Under the pieces are notes generated by a model. The model was not told where the DNA came from. It worked only from the letters and a program-made list of their open reading frames with translations, and did no database searches. From the NCBI GenBank assembly GCA_938743325.2, contig OW568863.1, positions 1,054,001-1,118,000 on the forward strand: DNA of 64,000 bases. Reading direction: 5' to 3'. Position 1 is the first letter of the stretch. The number at the start of each line of letters is the position of its first letter. The position numbers and the translations under genes are program-made. Below, in pieces: positions 1 to 9,124 of the stretch. The stretch comes from Pycnococcus provasolii. Lineage: Eukaryota > Chlorophyta > Pseudoscourfieldiophyceae > Pseudoscourfieldiales > Pycnococcaceae.

Positions 1-305
1 TGGCGGGAAGCGAACGCGTGAAGAAGAGCGGCGCAGAGGGAGACCGGTTGGACGAGGCGAGGGCGATCAACCAGAGCCTGAGCGCGCTCGGCGACGTCGT
101 GAGCGCGTTGACGAAGGGCGAGAAGCACATCCCTTACAGGAACTCGAGGCTGACGAAGCTGATGAGGGACAGCCTCGGTGGGCAGGCGAAGACGCTGATG
201 ATTGTGAACGTGAGCCCGCTTGGCGAGGACAGCTCGGAGACGAAAAACAGCCTGGACTATGCCAGTAGGGTGAAGCTGGTCACGAACGACGTCGTGAAGA
301 AATGA
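1..305 (+). CDS. Kinesin motor domain, C-terminal end (partial)
   Basis: The reading frame is open from the left edge, so only the last ~100 residues of a larger protein are present. The first visible residues are AGSER, the kinesin switch II motif, followed by [25 protein letters not shown] and the [16 protein letters not shown] segment, all diagnostic of a kinesin motor. The protein stops about 25 residues after the MIVNVSP strand, so the motor lies at the C-terminus. That architecture is typical of kinesin-14 (minus-end directed, KCBP/KIFC-like) microtubule motors. The family call is firm. Assignment to kinesin-14 is inferred from motor position and needs the upstream part. Confidence 0.93.
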   Translation, partial: AGSERVKKSGAEGDRLDEARAINQSLSALGDVVSALTKGEKHIPYRNSRLTKLMRDSLGGQAKTLMIVNVSPLGEDSSETKNSLDYASRVKLVTNDVVKK

Positions 306-324
306 GGGGAGGAGAAGGGTACTA

Positions 325-343
325 TCCCACCTAGCAGGTGGGA
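325..343. other. Perfect hairpin in the kinesin 3' region
   Basis: An 8-bp perfect inverted repeat (TCCCACCT / AGGTGGGA) with a 3-nt loop lies about 20 bp after the kinesin stop codon, between two convergent genes. It could be a 3' UTR structure; no function is shown. Confidence 0.5.
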
Positions 344-501
344 GAAAAAGCTGGCTTGATCTTAGCTGGTACCAACTACAAAGTGCTTGTGTTGTTTGGG
401 TGCGGAGATGATGAGACGAAAACAGAAACAATAGGACTACATAACAGACAGATGTGTAACGTTTGTTGTTGTTTGTTTTACTGAAAATGTCAGACCTTAA
501 G

Positions 502-2085
502 TTACATGTTTGCCGGCGAATACATCGCAAGTACCGTCCGTCCATACCGTCGCTCACGCGCAAGACGCAAGTCTCCATTCACCGCCGATGCGTCTTCATG
601 CGTACTAACGCAAAGCTTCTCTGGGATGGCTCGCGATTCCTCGAGCGGGAATTCGACGAGAACAGTAGAGCGATCGGAGCACAGCGCACCGCTGCTGCCG
701 AGCAGCTCAAGGAGAACCGAGTAGTCAACGAGCTGATACGGCGGTGTCACCGAGATAAATTCGAAAGGTTCTCCGCGCGATTCGCGATGGCGATTCAGAA
801 ATACCTCCACGGTCATAGGGTGCACCACCACATCGCCGGCAGCTCCTCCGTTCTTGCTTGCGACGCCGTGCACGTCGAGCGAACGAAGATTCACGTTGAG
901 AACGCGCTTCAGAACATCTGAGTCGCATTCGACAAAGTGCGCGCCAGCGCATCCGCGACTCACCGCTTCCACACCCACCGCGCCCGTTCCAGAGTACAAG
1001 TCAAGCCACCGGCTTCCAGTGGGGAAACCGCGTGCGGACTTTGCAACACGAGCAACGAGCATGTCCATGGCGGCGCCACGCACACGCTCCATCATAGGAC
1101 GCACGGACGGCGTGTCGGGGCTCAGGATGCGTCGTCCTCCGAGCGCGCCGGACACAATGCGCAGCCTCTTGTGCGTTTTCCACTTGCCCCTTTCCGCACC
1201 GGGGAGAGTGTTCGGGTTGACGTAGGCGTTGTCCAAGAACTCCGTCTTCGTCGTTCGCGCGTCTCCTTTCGCCGTCGCACTCCTTGTTGCCTTACTTTCC
1301 GCCTCAGCTGTCTCCGCGAGCTTATTACTCGCCAGCTTTGCAGCCTTCTGCCGCTGCTCGCGCCGTCGTTCACGTCGCATTTGACGAGCGAGGCGCTGTG
1401 TCGCGACGTCGTCAACATTCTCGAGAATTTTAATCTCTCTTTCAAATTCGGCATCGTCTCTGCTGCTCGCTTTCTCTGTCTGCTTGCGCACTGCTGCTGC
1501 GGCGGTGGCGGCTGCGGCGTCGTCATCTTTTATAAGGTTTTCATTTGCCTGCTTTGCCTGCTTTACCGTGAATTGGATGGAGTCGTCCATGTCGTCCACG
1601 TCGTCGTCGTTTTCGTCACTGTCAAGGAATTCCGGCCACTGCACGCGTGCCACTCCATCGTCGTTACCATCATCGTCAGTCACGACCGACCTCACCTGCC
1701 TACTCTGATTCTGTCGTTTTTTCTCCTCAACAATCATGGGTCCCACAGGTAAGTCGCTGTCTTGTGCGAGTTCCGCCCAGAGAGAGGCGACATCCATGTC
1801 ACCAGCATCACCCAAGCCCTCACCACCATCATCACCCTCACCAATTATGTTGTCCTGAGAGCTGCGAGAAGATGACTTTGAAGCTGCAACTACACAAGAC
1901 AATGACTTTGAAGAGCGAAAACGACAAGAAAAACGAGGAGGACGACAAGCACCAGACGTGTAGCACAAAGACAAGGACAGGTGACCAGGCGGAGGGCAAG
2001 GCTGATGCTGATGCTGATGACACGCAACTGCAACTGCTGCCGAGCCGTTGACGTTCACGGGAACACGCATGTGTAGCGGCCCCAT
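502..2085 (-). CDS. RsmD-like rRNA guanine-N2 methyltransferase, probably plastid
   Basis: 527 residues from an ATG at 2085. The C-terminal ~220 residues match the RsmD family (16S rRNA m2G966 methyltransferase): RIVSGALGGRRI at about residue 308, RPMMERVRGAAMDML, the SAM-binding motif LDLYSGTGAVG near 362, and FISVTPPY near 447. Bacterial enzymes usually have DPPY/DPPF as the catalytic tetrad; here the first position is Thr. The N-terminal ~300 residues are low complexity, start with a Cys/Ser/Arg-rich stretch that could be an organelle transit peptide, and then carry acidic runs and an Arg/Lys-rich probable coiled coil. The likely role is methylation of plastid (or mitochondrial) small-subunit rRNA. 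The gene converges with the kinesin gene and diverges from the channel gene. Confidence 0.85.
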   Translation of the reverse strand: MGPLHMRVPVNVNGSAAVAVACHQHQHQPCPPPGHLSLSLCYTSGACRPPRFSCRFRSSKSLSCVVAASKSSSRSSQDNIIGEGDDGGEGLGDAGDMDVASLWAELAQDSDLPVGPMIVEEKKRQNQSRQVRSVVTDDDGNDDGVARVQWPEFLDSDENDDDVDDMDDSIQFTVKQAKQANENLIKDDDAAAATAAAAVRKQTEKASSRDDAEFEREIKILENVDDVATQRLARQMRRERRREQRQKAAKLASNKLAETAEAESKATRSATAKGDARTTKTEFLDNAYVNPNTLPGAERGKWKTHKRLRIVSGALGGRRILSPDTPSVRPMMERVRGAAMDMLVARVAKSARGFPTGSRWLDLYSGTGAVGVEAVSRGCAGAHFVECDSDVLKRVLNVNLRSLDVHGVASKNGGAAGDVVVHPMTVEVFLNRHRESRGEPFEFISVTPPYQLVDYSVLLELLGSSGALCSDRSTVLVEFPLEESRAIPEKLCVSTHEDASAVNGDLRLARERRYGRTVLAMYSPANM

Positions 2086-2422
2086 AGATTCTTCTTCTTC
2101 GGAGCGAGCGAGGATGGATGGGATGGCGGCGCAGAAACCCCTACCCCTAGGAAGTACTAGGGAAACGTTCCAGGGGGGAAAAAGGTCAAAAACTCCGTGC
2201 TCTTTTTATCCCCTTTTTCCTCTAAGAAGTTATGCCCTAAACTTCACAATTCAGTAGAACTTTTCTCCTTATTTGGGGATACGTCATAGGTCGATCCTCT
2301 GGTCGATCCCCCGTATCTTGTCATTTTTTTCTCAGATCCCCCGGCCGCGGCCGCAAACTCGACCTCCCCCCTGGGCCTGGGCCTGGGGGAGGTTGCCTTC
2401 GAGAATTCTTCCGGAGTCAAAC

Positions 2423-5134
2423 ATGTCGCCACAGCCTCGCTCCAACAGCGTGCACCCGTCGGCGTCGGCAACGGCGTCGGCGTCGTTGGGGGAGTTGGAG
2501 GTGGCCGCGCCGGCGTCAGCCGCGCCGTTACCGTTGCCGGCGTCGCCCGCGCCCTCAGCGGTGTCCGCGCCCTCAGTGGCTGATAACAACAGCGCGCCTC
2601 GTCTGGGGGGTAGCTTGCCGTCGTCACCCAAGCGGCAGAGGAGCGTGCAGTTCGCGGAGCTTGGGATAGGTGGCAAGTTTCCTGCTAACATGCCGCCTCT
2701 GGTCACAGAACATGCACAATCAAGCTCATTACGTCGGTCTCAATCTGCTTTCCCGAGTTCCTCAGACACGAGTATCACGACACTGCAACGAGCGCTGACG
2801 GCGAATAGTTCGAGCCAGTTTTCTGACAAGAGTGACTCGATGCCGACGTCGAGAATCGACAGAGTCCGCACCGCGGAAAGGTCGCAGTCTTTCCCGATGT
2901 CTCTGGCTGAGCGTGTATTCAGCATGCTACGACGTGAAAATGGCACGGGCGGAAGCTTCTCTGCAGCAAAGTTGTCGCGTGAAGGTCGCAGAGGGTACGA
3001 CGTGACGAGCAGCAAAGAAGGCTTCGGCGTTGACCAGGCTGCCGTAAAGTTCCAACTGGAACGCAAGAAATCAGGAGATGACAGTAGCGACAGCAAGGGT
3101 GCCGGTGCGCCCATTCCAATTGCGGCGTTGAATGACGACCAAGGGGATTCGGCGTGGTTCCCGCTCGATCCGCGCTCGAACATCATGGTGAGGTGGACAT
3201 TCGTGACTTCGATGCTGCTCGTGTACACGGCACTCGTCACACCTTACGAGGTTGCCTTCATCACCGAGCCCGCGACCAGCGAAGACGTGTCCACTGCAGA
3301 CCTCGTTTTGTGGTGGATCAACCTCGTGCTCGACTGCTGCTTCATGCTCGACGTTCTGCTGAACTTTATCACGGCTTACTACGACCCGGTCAAAGACGTG
3401 TGGGTCGCACGCTGGGACGCCGTAATTAGCCACTACGTACGCGGTTGGTTCCTCGTCGATATCGTCTCCGGCGTGCCCGTAGGACTCGTCAAGGGACCTC
3501 CTGGCACGGAAGTGCCCGAGGCAATCGCGCAGCTCGGCATTGTCAAACTCGTGAAGTTGCTGCGCCTGGCCAAGCTTTTGCGCATGCTACGCGCTGGCCG
3601 AAACCTGCAGAAGCTGGAGAGTGTGGTGGAAATCAATTACGACATCCTGAGGCTAGCGAAGTTCCTTGTGGGTCTGCTCGTGTACGTGCACTGGGAGACG
3701 TGTCTCTGCCGCTACGTCGTGGGTGAAAGTTGGCAGGCTACGCACAACTGGATCAACAGGCTCCAGGATACGGTCGAGCACGTGCTGACGAATGACGAAA
3801 TATATATCGCGGCTATTCACCTGACTTGGACGGGTAACCTGATTCCAGAAATGGCGGAGGAGAGGTGGGTCGTGATGTTCACCGTCGTGATGCACACGTC
3901 TGTGTTAGCCTTCCTCATCGGCGAGGTGAGCAACATCGTGGAGAACCTCAACGCGGAGTCGAGCAAGTTTAACCGATTCATGCAGACTCTCAACGCGTTC
4001 ATGCGCGAGAAGATGCTGTCAACGGAGCTACGCAGGCGTCTGCGAGAATTCTACAGGTACCACTTTAACACGGAAAATTCCAACTCGTCGTCGGAGAGGC
4101 AGGAATCTCTGCTGAAGGAGCTCAGCCCCACGTTGAGGCACGAGGTGGCTTTCGAGATGAATCAGGAGTGGGTGGGACATGTGCATCTGTTCCGCAACCT
4201 CGAGCAGGACTTCATCGTAGAGCTGACATTGCGCATGATAACAGAGACGTATGCGCCGCAGGAAATCATCTTTAGCGCGACAGACCTTGCGGACAAGATT
4301 TTTGTCGTTCAGCGCGGCGTCGTGTCCGTGCGCGGGAGAATCTGCTGCAAGGGTTCCGTTTTTGGCGAGCGCGCGTTCCTGAGCAACGACCATCCAAGGG
4401 GCTACATGGCAGTGACGCTTACGTACAGCTGCCTCTCCACCGTCAGCGCAGATGTGCTTCACAAATTGCTTAAGCGCTTCCCGAAGTCGGCGAAGAAGCT
4501 GCGCAAGTTCATCATCAAGCAGCTCATATCGAACGTTTTTGTGCAGTACGCGGCAGCCATTAAGCGACGCGAAATCATGGCGAACGATCCTGTGGCGAAG
4601 GACCGGCCATATTTGTCTCGAACATTCACACTTGGTGGAACGCGCAACTCGCAAAGTTTCTTCGACTTCGCCGCCTGGTTGGCGACGACGCAGAATCGGG
4701 ATTACTACGACAAAATGGCAACGCGCATCCAGTCATGCTGGCGGACGCACATTCTACGTAATGCTGGTACAACTAAGCACCCAAAAGGCGAGTTGTATGC
4801 GTCGCTGCTCCGCTCTACGGGAAGCAGTAAAGGCAAGAAGCGCAAATCGCAGACGAGCTCGAACCAGCACTTCCAAAAGGAGCAAGTGCCTAAGGATATG
4901 GCTCGTGCGGTCGATGACGTTACCGTGGATTCGAAGTCGGAGGTGATGGCAAGGTTGGATCGTCTATCGAGTCATGTGGATGAGCAAGGAGAGGCGTTGC
5001 GTCGCATTGAGGCGTACTTGGCTCAACTGTCAGGGTCATCGAAGGTGCATCATCCGACATCTGAGGAGGCGCGTTCTACCGATTCCCCTCCTGGTCCTCC
5101 TGAAGATGAAGGGGATCACAATCAGGCTGAGTGA
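2423..5134 (+). CDS. Cyclic-nucleotide-binding-type voltage-gated cation channel
   Basis: 903 residues from the ATG at 2423; the frame is open further upstream but without a better ATG. The first ~240 residues are Ser/Ala-rich and disordered. Six membrane segments follow: S1 ~253-280, S2 ~294-320, S3 ~341-360, a charged S4 (KLVKLLRLAKLLRMLRAG, ~372-395), S5 ~412-432 and S6 ~483-507. A C-linker leads to a cyclic-nucleotide-binding fold (~585-700) with the phosphate-cassette-like GSVFGERAFL. A calmodulin-type IQ motif (RIQSCWRTHILR) is near 765. The pore segment reads AIHLTWTGNLIPEMAEERW and lacks the GYG potassium filter, so it is probably not a classical K+ channel. It belongs to the HCN/CNG/EAG superfamily and acts in a membrane. 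Ligand and ion are unknown. Confidence 0.88.
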   Translation: MSPQPRSNSVHPSASATASASLGELEVAAPASAAPLPLPASPAPSAVSAPSVADNNSAPRLGGSLPSSPKRQRSVQFAELGIGGKFPANMPPLVTEHAQSSSLRRSQSAFPSSSDTSITTLQRALTANSSSQFSDKSDSMPTSRIDRVRTAERSQSFPMSLAERVFSMLRRENGTGGSFSAAKLSREGRRGYDVTSSKEGFGVDQAAVKFQLERKKSGDDSSDSKGAGAPIPIAALNDDQGDSAWFPLDPRSNIMVRWTFVTSMLLVYTALVTPYEVAFITEPATSEDVSTADLVLWWINLVLDCCFMLDVLLNFITAYYDPVKDVWVARWDAVISHYVRGWFLVDIVSGVPVGLVKGPPGTEVPEAIAQLGIVKLVKLLRLAKLLRMLRAGRNLQKLESVVEINYDILRLAKFLVGLLVYVHWETCLCRYVVGESWQATHNWINRLQDTVEHVLTNDEIYIAAIHLTWTGNLIPEMAEERWVVMFTVVMHTSVLAFLIGEVSNIVENLNAESSKFNRFMQTLNAFMREKMLSTELRRRLREFYRYHFNTENSNSSSERQESLLKELSPTLRHEVAFEMNQEWVGHVHLFRNLEQDFIVELTLRMITETYAPQEIIFSATDLADKIFVVQRGVVSVRGRICCKGSVFGERAFLSNDHPRGYMAVTLTYSCLSTVSADVLHKLLKRFPKSAKKLRKFIIKQLISNVFVQYAAAIKRREIMANDPVAKDRPYLSRTFTLGGTRNSQSFFDFAAWLATTQNRDYYDKMATRIQSCWRTHILRNAGTTKHPKGELYASLLRSTGSSKGKKRKSQTSSNQHFQKEQVPKDMARAVDDVTVDSKSEVMARLDRLSSHVDEQGEALRRIEAYLAQLSGSSKVHHPTSEEARSTDSPPGPPEDEGDHNQAE

Positions 5135-5311
5135 GATCGTCGTGGAAGTCTCGAGCTCGGCCAAAAGCATATAGTAATAATAGACTATGATTAAGAATAT
5201 GTATTGCCTCAAGTGTAACATTTAGAATGACATAGATTAGTAAGGAAAACGGAAAACGGGACTCTACTGTACCACAGCACTGTAAGATAGACCACACGAA
5301 GAAGAAAGTGG

Positions 5312-5340
5312 TTAGTAAAGATACGTTAGTTACTGTACAG
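5312..5340 (-). repeat. Possible divergent copy of the post-stop 3' element
   Basis: Read in the carboxypeptidase direction, the sequence across and after the stop is CAGTAACTAACGTATCTTTA, then CTAACC. It resembles the start of the dispersed 3' element (CAGTAATGGAATGTACTTTA), with the stop codon inside the CAGTAA. The match is weak and could be chance. Confidence 0.3.
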
Positions 5341-7996
5341 TGCGGCGAAGCGAACTCGGACGACGACGCACCGTGCCGTCGTTCGACGCAGCCACGTCGC
5401 CGCCACCGCCGCTGCCGCCGCCGCTGCCGCGCGCGCCTCGACCACCTCGAGCCGAGGCGGCCAGAACCGTGCGCTTCGCCTTGCTCGAGGACTTTTCCTT
5501 ATCCTCCTCGTCGCCCGAGCCGCCGTCCTCGCTCTCGCTGCCGCCCGAGCCCTCGTCGCTGTCTGCATACGACGTGGCACCAACCGCGCTCACGGCGGCG
5601 GGTATTCGCTGCGGGTAGAGCACGTCAATGTCATTCGCGATCGCCGACAACGCAGCCTCAGATGGATCGCAGTAGTCGAGAAGGGAGAGGCAGAATGAGC
5701 GCCCAACCTCGAGCAGGTCATGTGCATCCAAATGCATGCCCGCAAGCTCCCCGACGGTCGATCCGGCGAACGTCGCTTCGAGTGTGTACGAGTTCTGCAC
5801 GCCGAGCTCTTGGTAGCACACGACGCGAGCGGTACTCTCCTTCGAGCTCTGAACCTTGAACTTGCAGCTTGCGAAGCGGAAGCGATCGCCGCACGCGTCA
5901 GACAGAACCTTGGGAAAGACGCGCTCGCGAACTGCTTGGGGGATGCCCACACTCGCGCCGAGCGATGCGCTTCCACCCGAGTTGAGGTCCACCGCCGCAG
6001 ATCCATACGCGCTGCCTCCATTGGTAAGATTTCCGATGCCCGAGTTCGAGCGACCAAGCTCTGAGGCTGCCGCGCCCTTGCGCTCGCACCCGTACACGAA
6101 AACGTCGTGCCTTCGCGAGTGACCGTGGAAGTCGCAGAATAGCGCAATGCCCCGCTCCTCGAGAAGGCGACGCACGGCCTGCTTCGTGTGGTACACCGTT
6201 GGGTGCAGACGCCTGCTTGGCTCGTTCCACGTCCTGTTCAAGTCCGCACCAGCAAGGTTGCATCGATAGTTGCCGTTGATTACGCCGTCTGGGTTGAGCA
6301 TGGGAACAATCTTGAAGCAAAAACTGTCGCGCAGCAATCTTGCATCGAGGCCGGGTCCCGTGAGGAAGTCAAGCACACCCTTCACCACCCAGCTTGCATT
6401 GCTCTCGCCCGGGTGCACTCGGCCGCTCAAGAATACGCCGCGCTTCTTTCTGCCCGGCAGGCTGCCCATCATGCCGTGGTTTGGCAGCGGCACATCCTCG
6501 AGACAGCTTCGCGCCTTACTTTCCTGGTCATTGCCGGGACGCCCTGGGTCGCCAGCAGGTGCGTGGAACGTGGTGATCGTGAGTAAATCGCAAAGGTTGC
6601 CCGCGAGCGTGTGGCAAAGCGTGCGGCGGCGCACTCGCTTGCCACGCACGGGGCACGATTCGAGTCGGTGAAGGTACTGCTGCAGGTCCGTGTACGTGTA
6701 CGGATAGCAGTACGCGACGTGGACCAAGTCGTTGTCGTGGTCAGCCTCGATCGTGAATGTTAGCGTGTAGTAGTACGCGCCATTTCTCCGGCGAATGTTG
6801 TTTTGGTAGTAGCATATGCTGGTTCCCGCGCGCCGCCATCCAACGCCGCGATTTCTGGCCGCCGAACGAGAGTGCACGAGAACGCGCATGCCGTTCTGGA
6901 AAAGACTCTCGCGCTTGACGAGATTGATGATGTTGAGCTTGTACTTCTTTCCAGCGCGTGTATTCGCAATGGAGAAGTAGAACCACTGCGTGTGCCCGCG
7001 CGTGTTGATATCTGGCCTCAGGATGAGGTCGTACTCGTCCGCGTACACCTGTATCGCTCGCCTCAGGTTGCCACTCTCGAATCGCGACTCGAACACCAGC
7101 GTGGTATCGTCATCGTTCGGCGGCTCGTAGAACGCGCGCGGCGGCTCTCCTCGCGCTGCAGCTGCGGCGGCCGCCTCCGCGCCGCCCGCCGCGGGAGCGT
7201 GCAACGGATTTGGGTCGACGCTGTCGTAGATGACCCTGTTGCGCACTTCCTCCGGGTGTGTCATGCGCGCGGCGTCGTGCGCCTGCATGTCGTTCACAGT
7301 CGACGGTGTTGGTGACGCGAGCGGTTCTTTCGGTGAACATGGCGACATGCCGCTGTCCGGCCATGCGGGGTGCAGTTCGCGCTGCTCTGGCACCGCGGCA
7401 CCCATCGGATATCCCGTTCCTGTTTTGATGGGAAGGCCGCCGACGCGCGTGTGACTGAGTCCTTGCACACACAGCGGGTCCTCGTCCAGCGCCCCTCTGG
7501 GCGTAGTCCCTTGTGTGAGCTGCGTGCCTGCGTTGGCTGCACTTGGAATCTCCCCAAAGTCCAGCGGCGGTGGGCTGGATATCGCCCTCCTGCTCGACGA
7601 CGTCGTCGTCGTCGTCGTCTGCGTTGGCGGGGGCGCAGGTGCGGGTGCGGCCGTCGCCTCGAGCGGTGCAGGCGTGGGCGTCTGCCTGCGGAACGAAGCT
7701 GGCTGCTGTTCGAGTGCGCGCGCCGTCGTCGGTGCGCCGTCGTTGTTTGCACTGATGTTGGGTGGTAGAGGGAGTGGTTCGAGCGCGACTGGCGATCGTG
7801 CTATCCTAGCTGCGTGTTGTTCGTGTTGATCTGCGGCTGAACCACCACCACCTGTTGGTAGGTTGGGAAAGCTCGCGGTTGCTCTCAGCGACGTCATTGA
7901 AGTCGTCGTTGAAGTTGACGCCTGGGGCCTTGCATCTGTCACCGATGTAGCTGACTGTAAAATCTTCCCATCTTTCAAAACAGGGGAAGGCCACAT
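5330..7996 (-). CDS. Cytosolic carboxypeptidase (M14, tubulin deglutamylase type)
   Basis: 888 residues from the ATG at 7996; a GTG ten codons further out is less likely. The N-terminal ~290 residues are low complexity (Thr, Ser, Ala, Pro). The CCP/Nna1 N-domain starts near 299 (FESRFESGNLRRA, then FYFSIANTRAGKKYKLNIINL). The zinc peptidase domain shows GRVHPGES (~526, first His and Glu ligands), MLNPDGVINGNYRCNLAGAD, DFHGHS (~622, His ligand) and the catalytic Glu in TLEATFAG (~739). These enzymes remove polyglutamate side chains from tubulin and other proteins, often in cilia or centrioles. The C-terminus is an acidic, Ser/Gly-rich tail. It converges with the channel gene. The stop codon overlaps a possible divergent copy of the 3' element described separately. 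Confidence 0.92.
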   Translation of the reverse strand: MWPSPVLKDGKILQSATSVTDARPQASTSTTTSMTSLRATASFPNLPTGGGGSAADQHEQHAARIARSPVALEPLPLPPNISANNDGAPTTARALEQQPASFRRQTPTPAPLEATAAPAPAPPPTQTTTTTTSSSRRAISSPPPLDFGEIPSAANAGTQLTQGTTPRGALDEDPLCVQGLSHTRVGGLPIKTGTGYPMGAAVPEQRELHPAWPDSGMSPCSPKEPLASPTPSTVNDMQAHDAARMTHPEEVRNRVIYDSVDPNPLHAPAAGGAEAAAAAAARGEPPRAFYEPPNDDDTTLVFESRFESGNLRRAIQVYADEYDLILRPDINTRGHTQWFYFSIANTRAGKKYKLNIINLVKRESLFQNGMRVLVHSRSAARNRGVGWRRAGTSICYYQNNIRRRNGAYYYTLTFTIEADHDNDLVHVAYCYPYTYTDLQQYLHRLESCPVRGKRVRRRTLCHTLAGNLCDLLTITTFHAPAGDPGRPGNDQESKARSCLEDVPLPNHGMMGSLPGRKKRGVFLSGRVHPGESNASWVVKGVLDFLTGPGLDARLLRDSFCFKIVPMLNPDGVINGNYRCNLAGADLNRTWNEPSRRLHPTVYHTKQAVRRLLEERGIALFCDFHGHSRRHDVFVYGCERKGAAASELGRSNSGIGNLTNGGSAYGSAAVDLNSGGSASLGASVGIPQAVRERVFPKVLSDACGDRFRFASCKFKVQSSKESTARVVCYQELGVQNSYTLEATFAGSTVGELAGMHLDAHDLLEVGRSFCLSLLDYCDPSEAALSAIANDIDVLYPQRIPAAVSAVGATSYADSDEGSGGSESEDGGSGDEEDKEKSSSKAKRTVLAASARGGRGARGSGGGSGGGGDVAASNDGTVRRRPSSLRRTVQ

Positions 7997-8015
7997 ATAT
8001 ATATATATATGTATA
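7993..8015. repeat. (TA)n microsatellite at the carboxypeptidase start
   Basis: About 20 bp of alternating A and T immediately upstream of the chosen carboxypeptidase ATG. It is prone to length change and makes the exact start uncertain. Confidence 0.85.
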
Positions 8016-8026
8016 TCACCACACAC

Positions 8027-9124
8027 TTATAACACCACGCGTCTTAAAGGTTTTTGAAAACGTCTTAAAGTAAGGCCTTAAGGTGCGTGTTTCTTGCAGT
8101 GGAATCCAAATACCGAATAGTCCAAATACACCTCTGGAATCCTGTAAAATTTACGGTCTGACTGTGTTGTACCACTATTGTATTGCGAGATTTGCATTGG
8201 CGCGGCCCATTGTTGCAAACCCTTAGGGTAATTAATTTGGAAGGATTTGGTGATAAACTTTACATGTTGGGAATAAGAAAAGGCCATCAGTTCTCGCACA
8301 GGTTCCGTTTGAATTTGCTCGTCCAACCTGCCAACCAAGCTTGAAAAGGCCATGGAACCCAATTCCAATGGATGCGAGACCTCTGACCACCTCTACATAA
8401 CCTTAGGAAGTACCCGAGAAATCGATCGACGCGCGCACTGATCGACACTGGCGCGCACTGGCCAGATAGAAGTAAAGGTAGACGGCAGTGAAATTGTGAA
8501 GGGCACGTGCGAGGTCAAGGTGAACGAGCCCTCTAGAGACGTGAGCGAGACTGACTCTTCAGAGCCAGGCCGCGGCCTCCTCGTGCCCTCCTCCCTAGTC
8601 TAGCTAGACTACTCAACCCATTCCCTCAGGCCTCAGCTTGGCAAGTGAAAGGAGGCAATCAAGAGTGCAAGGGATGCGCCGAGGAACAGCCGAGGAAGGA
8701 GGCTTCATCCCATCCTGATCAAGGCCTTGATTGAAGGAGTGAAGTGAGAGCCCAAAGCCCAACTTGCTTCGAGCTAACCTTAACTTGCTTCGAGCCTCCT
8801 CATCTCCCAAGGTGCTCTCTGCCAGTCTGCAGCTTCTCGAGCGTTCCATTGGGCCTTGGGTCCATCAGCTTGGGAGGAGGAGAGGAGCCTTTGGGAGTTC
8901 CTGTTCGTTCTCCAGTCCAGTGTTGTGTTTGGGAGGGAGAAGGTCGAAGGAAGACCCGCGCCCTTTTCCTTTTCCTGTTCTCGCGCTTTGCTTTTCTTTT
9001 CGAACCAACAGAACAGAACGAACGCCCCATTCCATTATCAGCCATCAGGGGGGGGACCCGCCCGCGCGTGAATTGAATTGTTTCAATCATTTCAAATCCC
9101 GGCCTTAAGCTCGAGAGAAGAGAG
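8027..9124. other. 1.1-kb divergent spacer, carboxypeptidase / NEK kinase
   Basis: This holds the two divergent promoters. The first part (about 8040-8400) is visibly more AT-rich than the flanks and includes an open frame on the minus strand, 8078-8368 (96 codons), that ends in RIPEVYLDYSVFGFHCKK. It is not recognised and may be chance, an unrecognised small gene or a foreign fragment. From 8400 there is GC-rich sequence with a short repeat (GCGCGCACTG twice within 8430-8460). No RNA gene is visible. Confidence 0.5.

Noticed and set aside
1001-1752. Long Arg-, Ala- or Ser-rich open frames opposite the RsmD gene and elsewhere
   Set aside because: High GC and codon bias make long antisense frames common; they lack motifs and natural composition.
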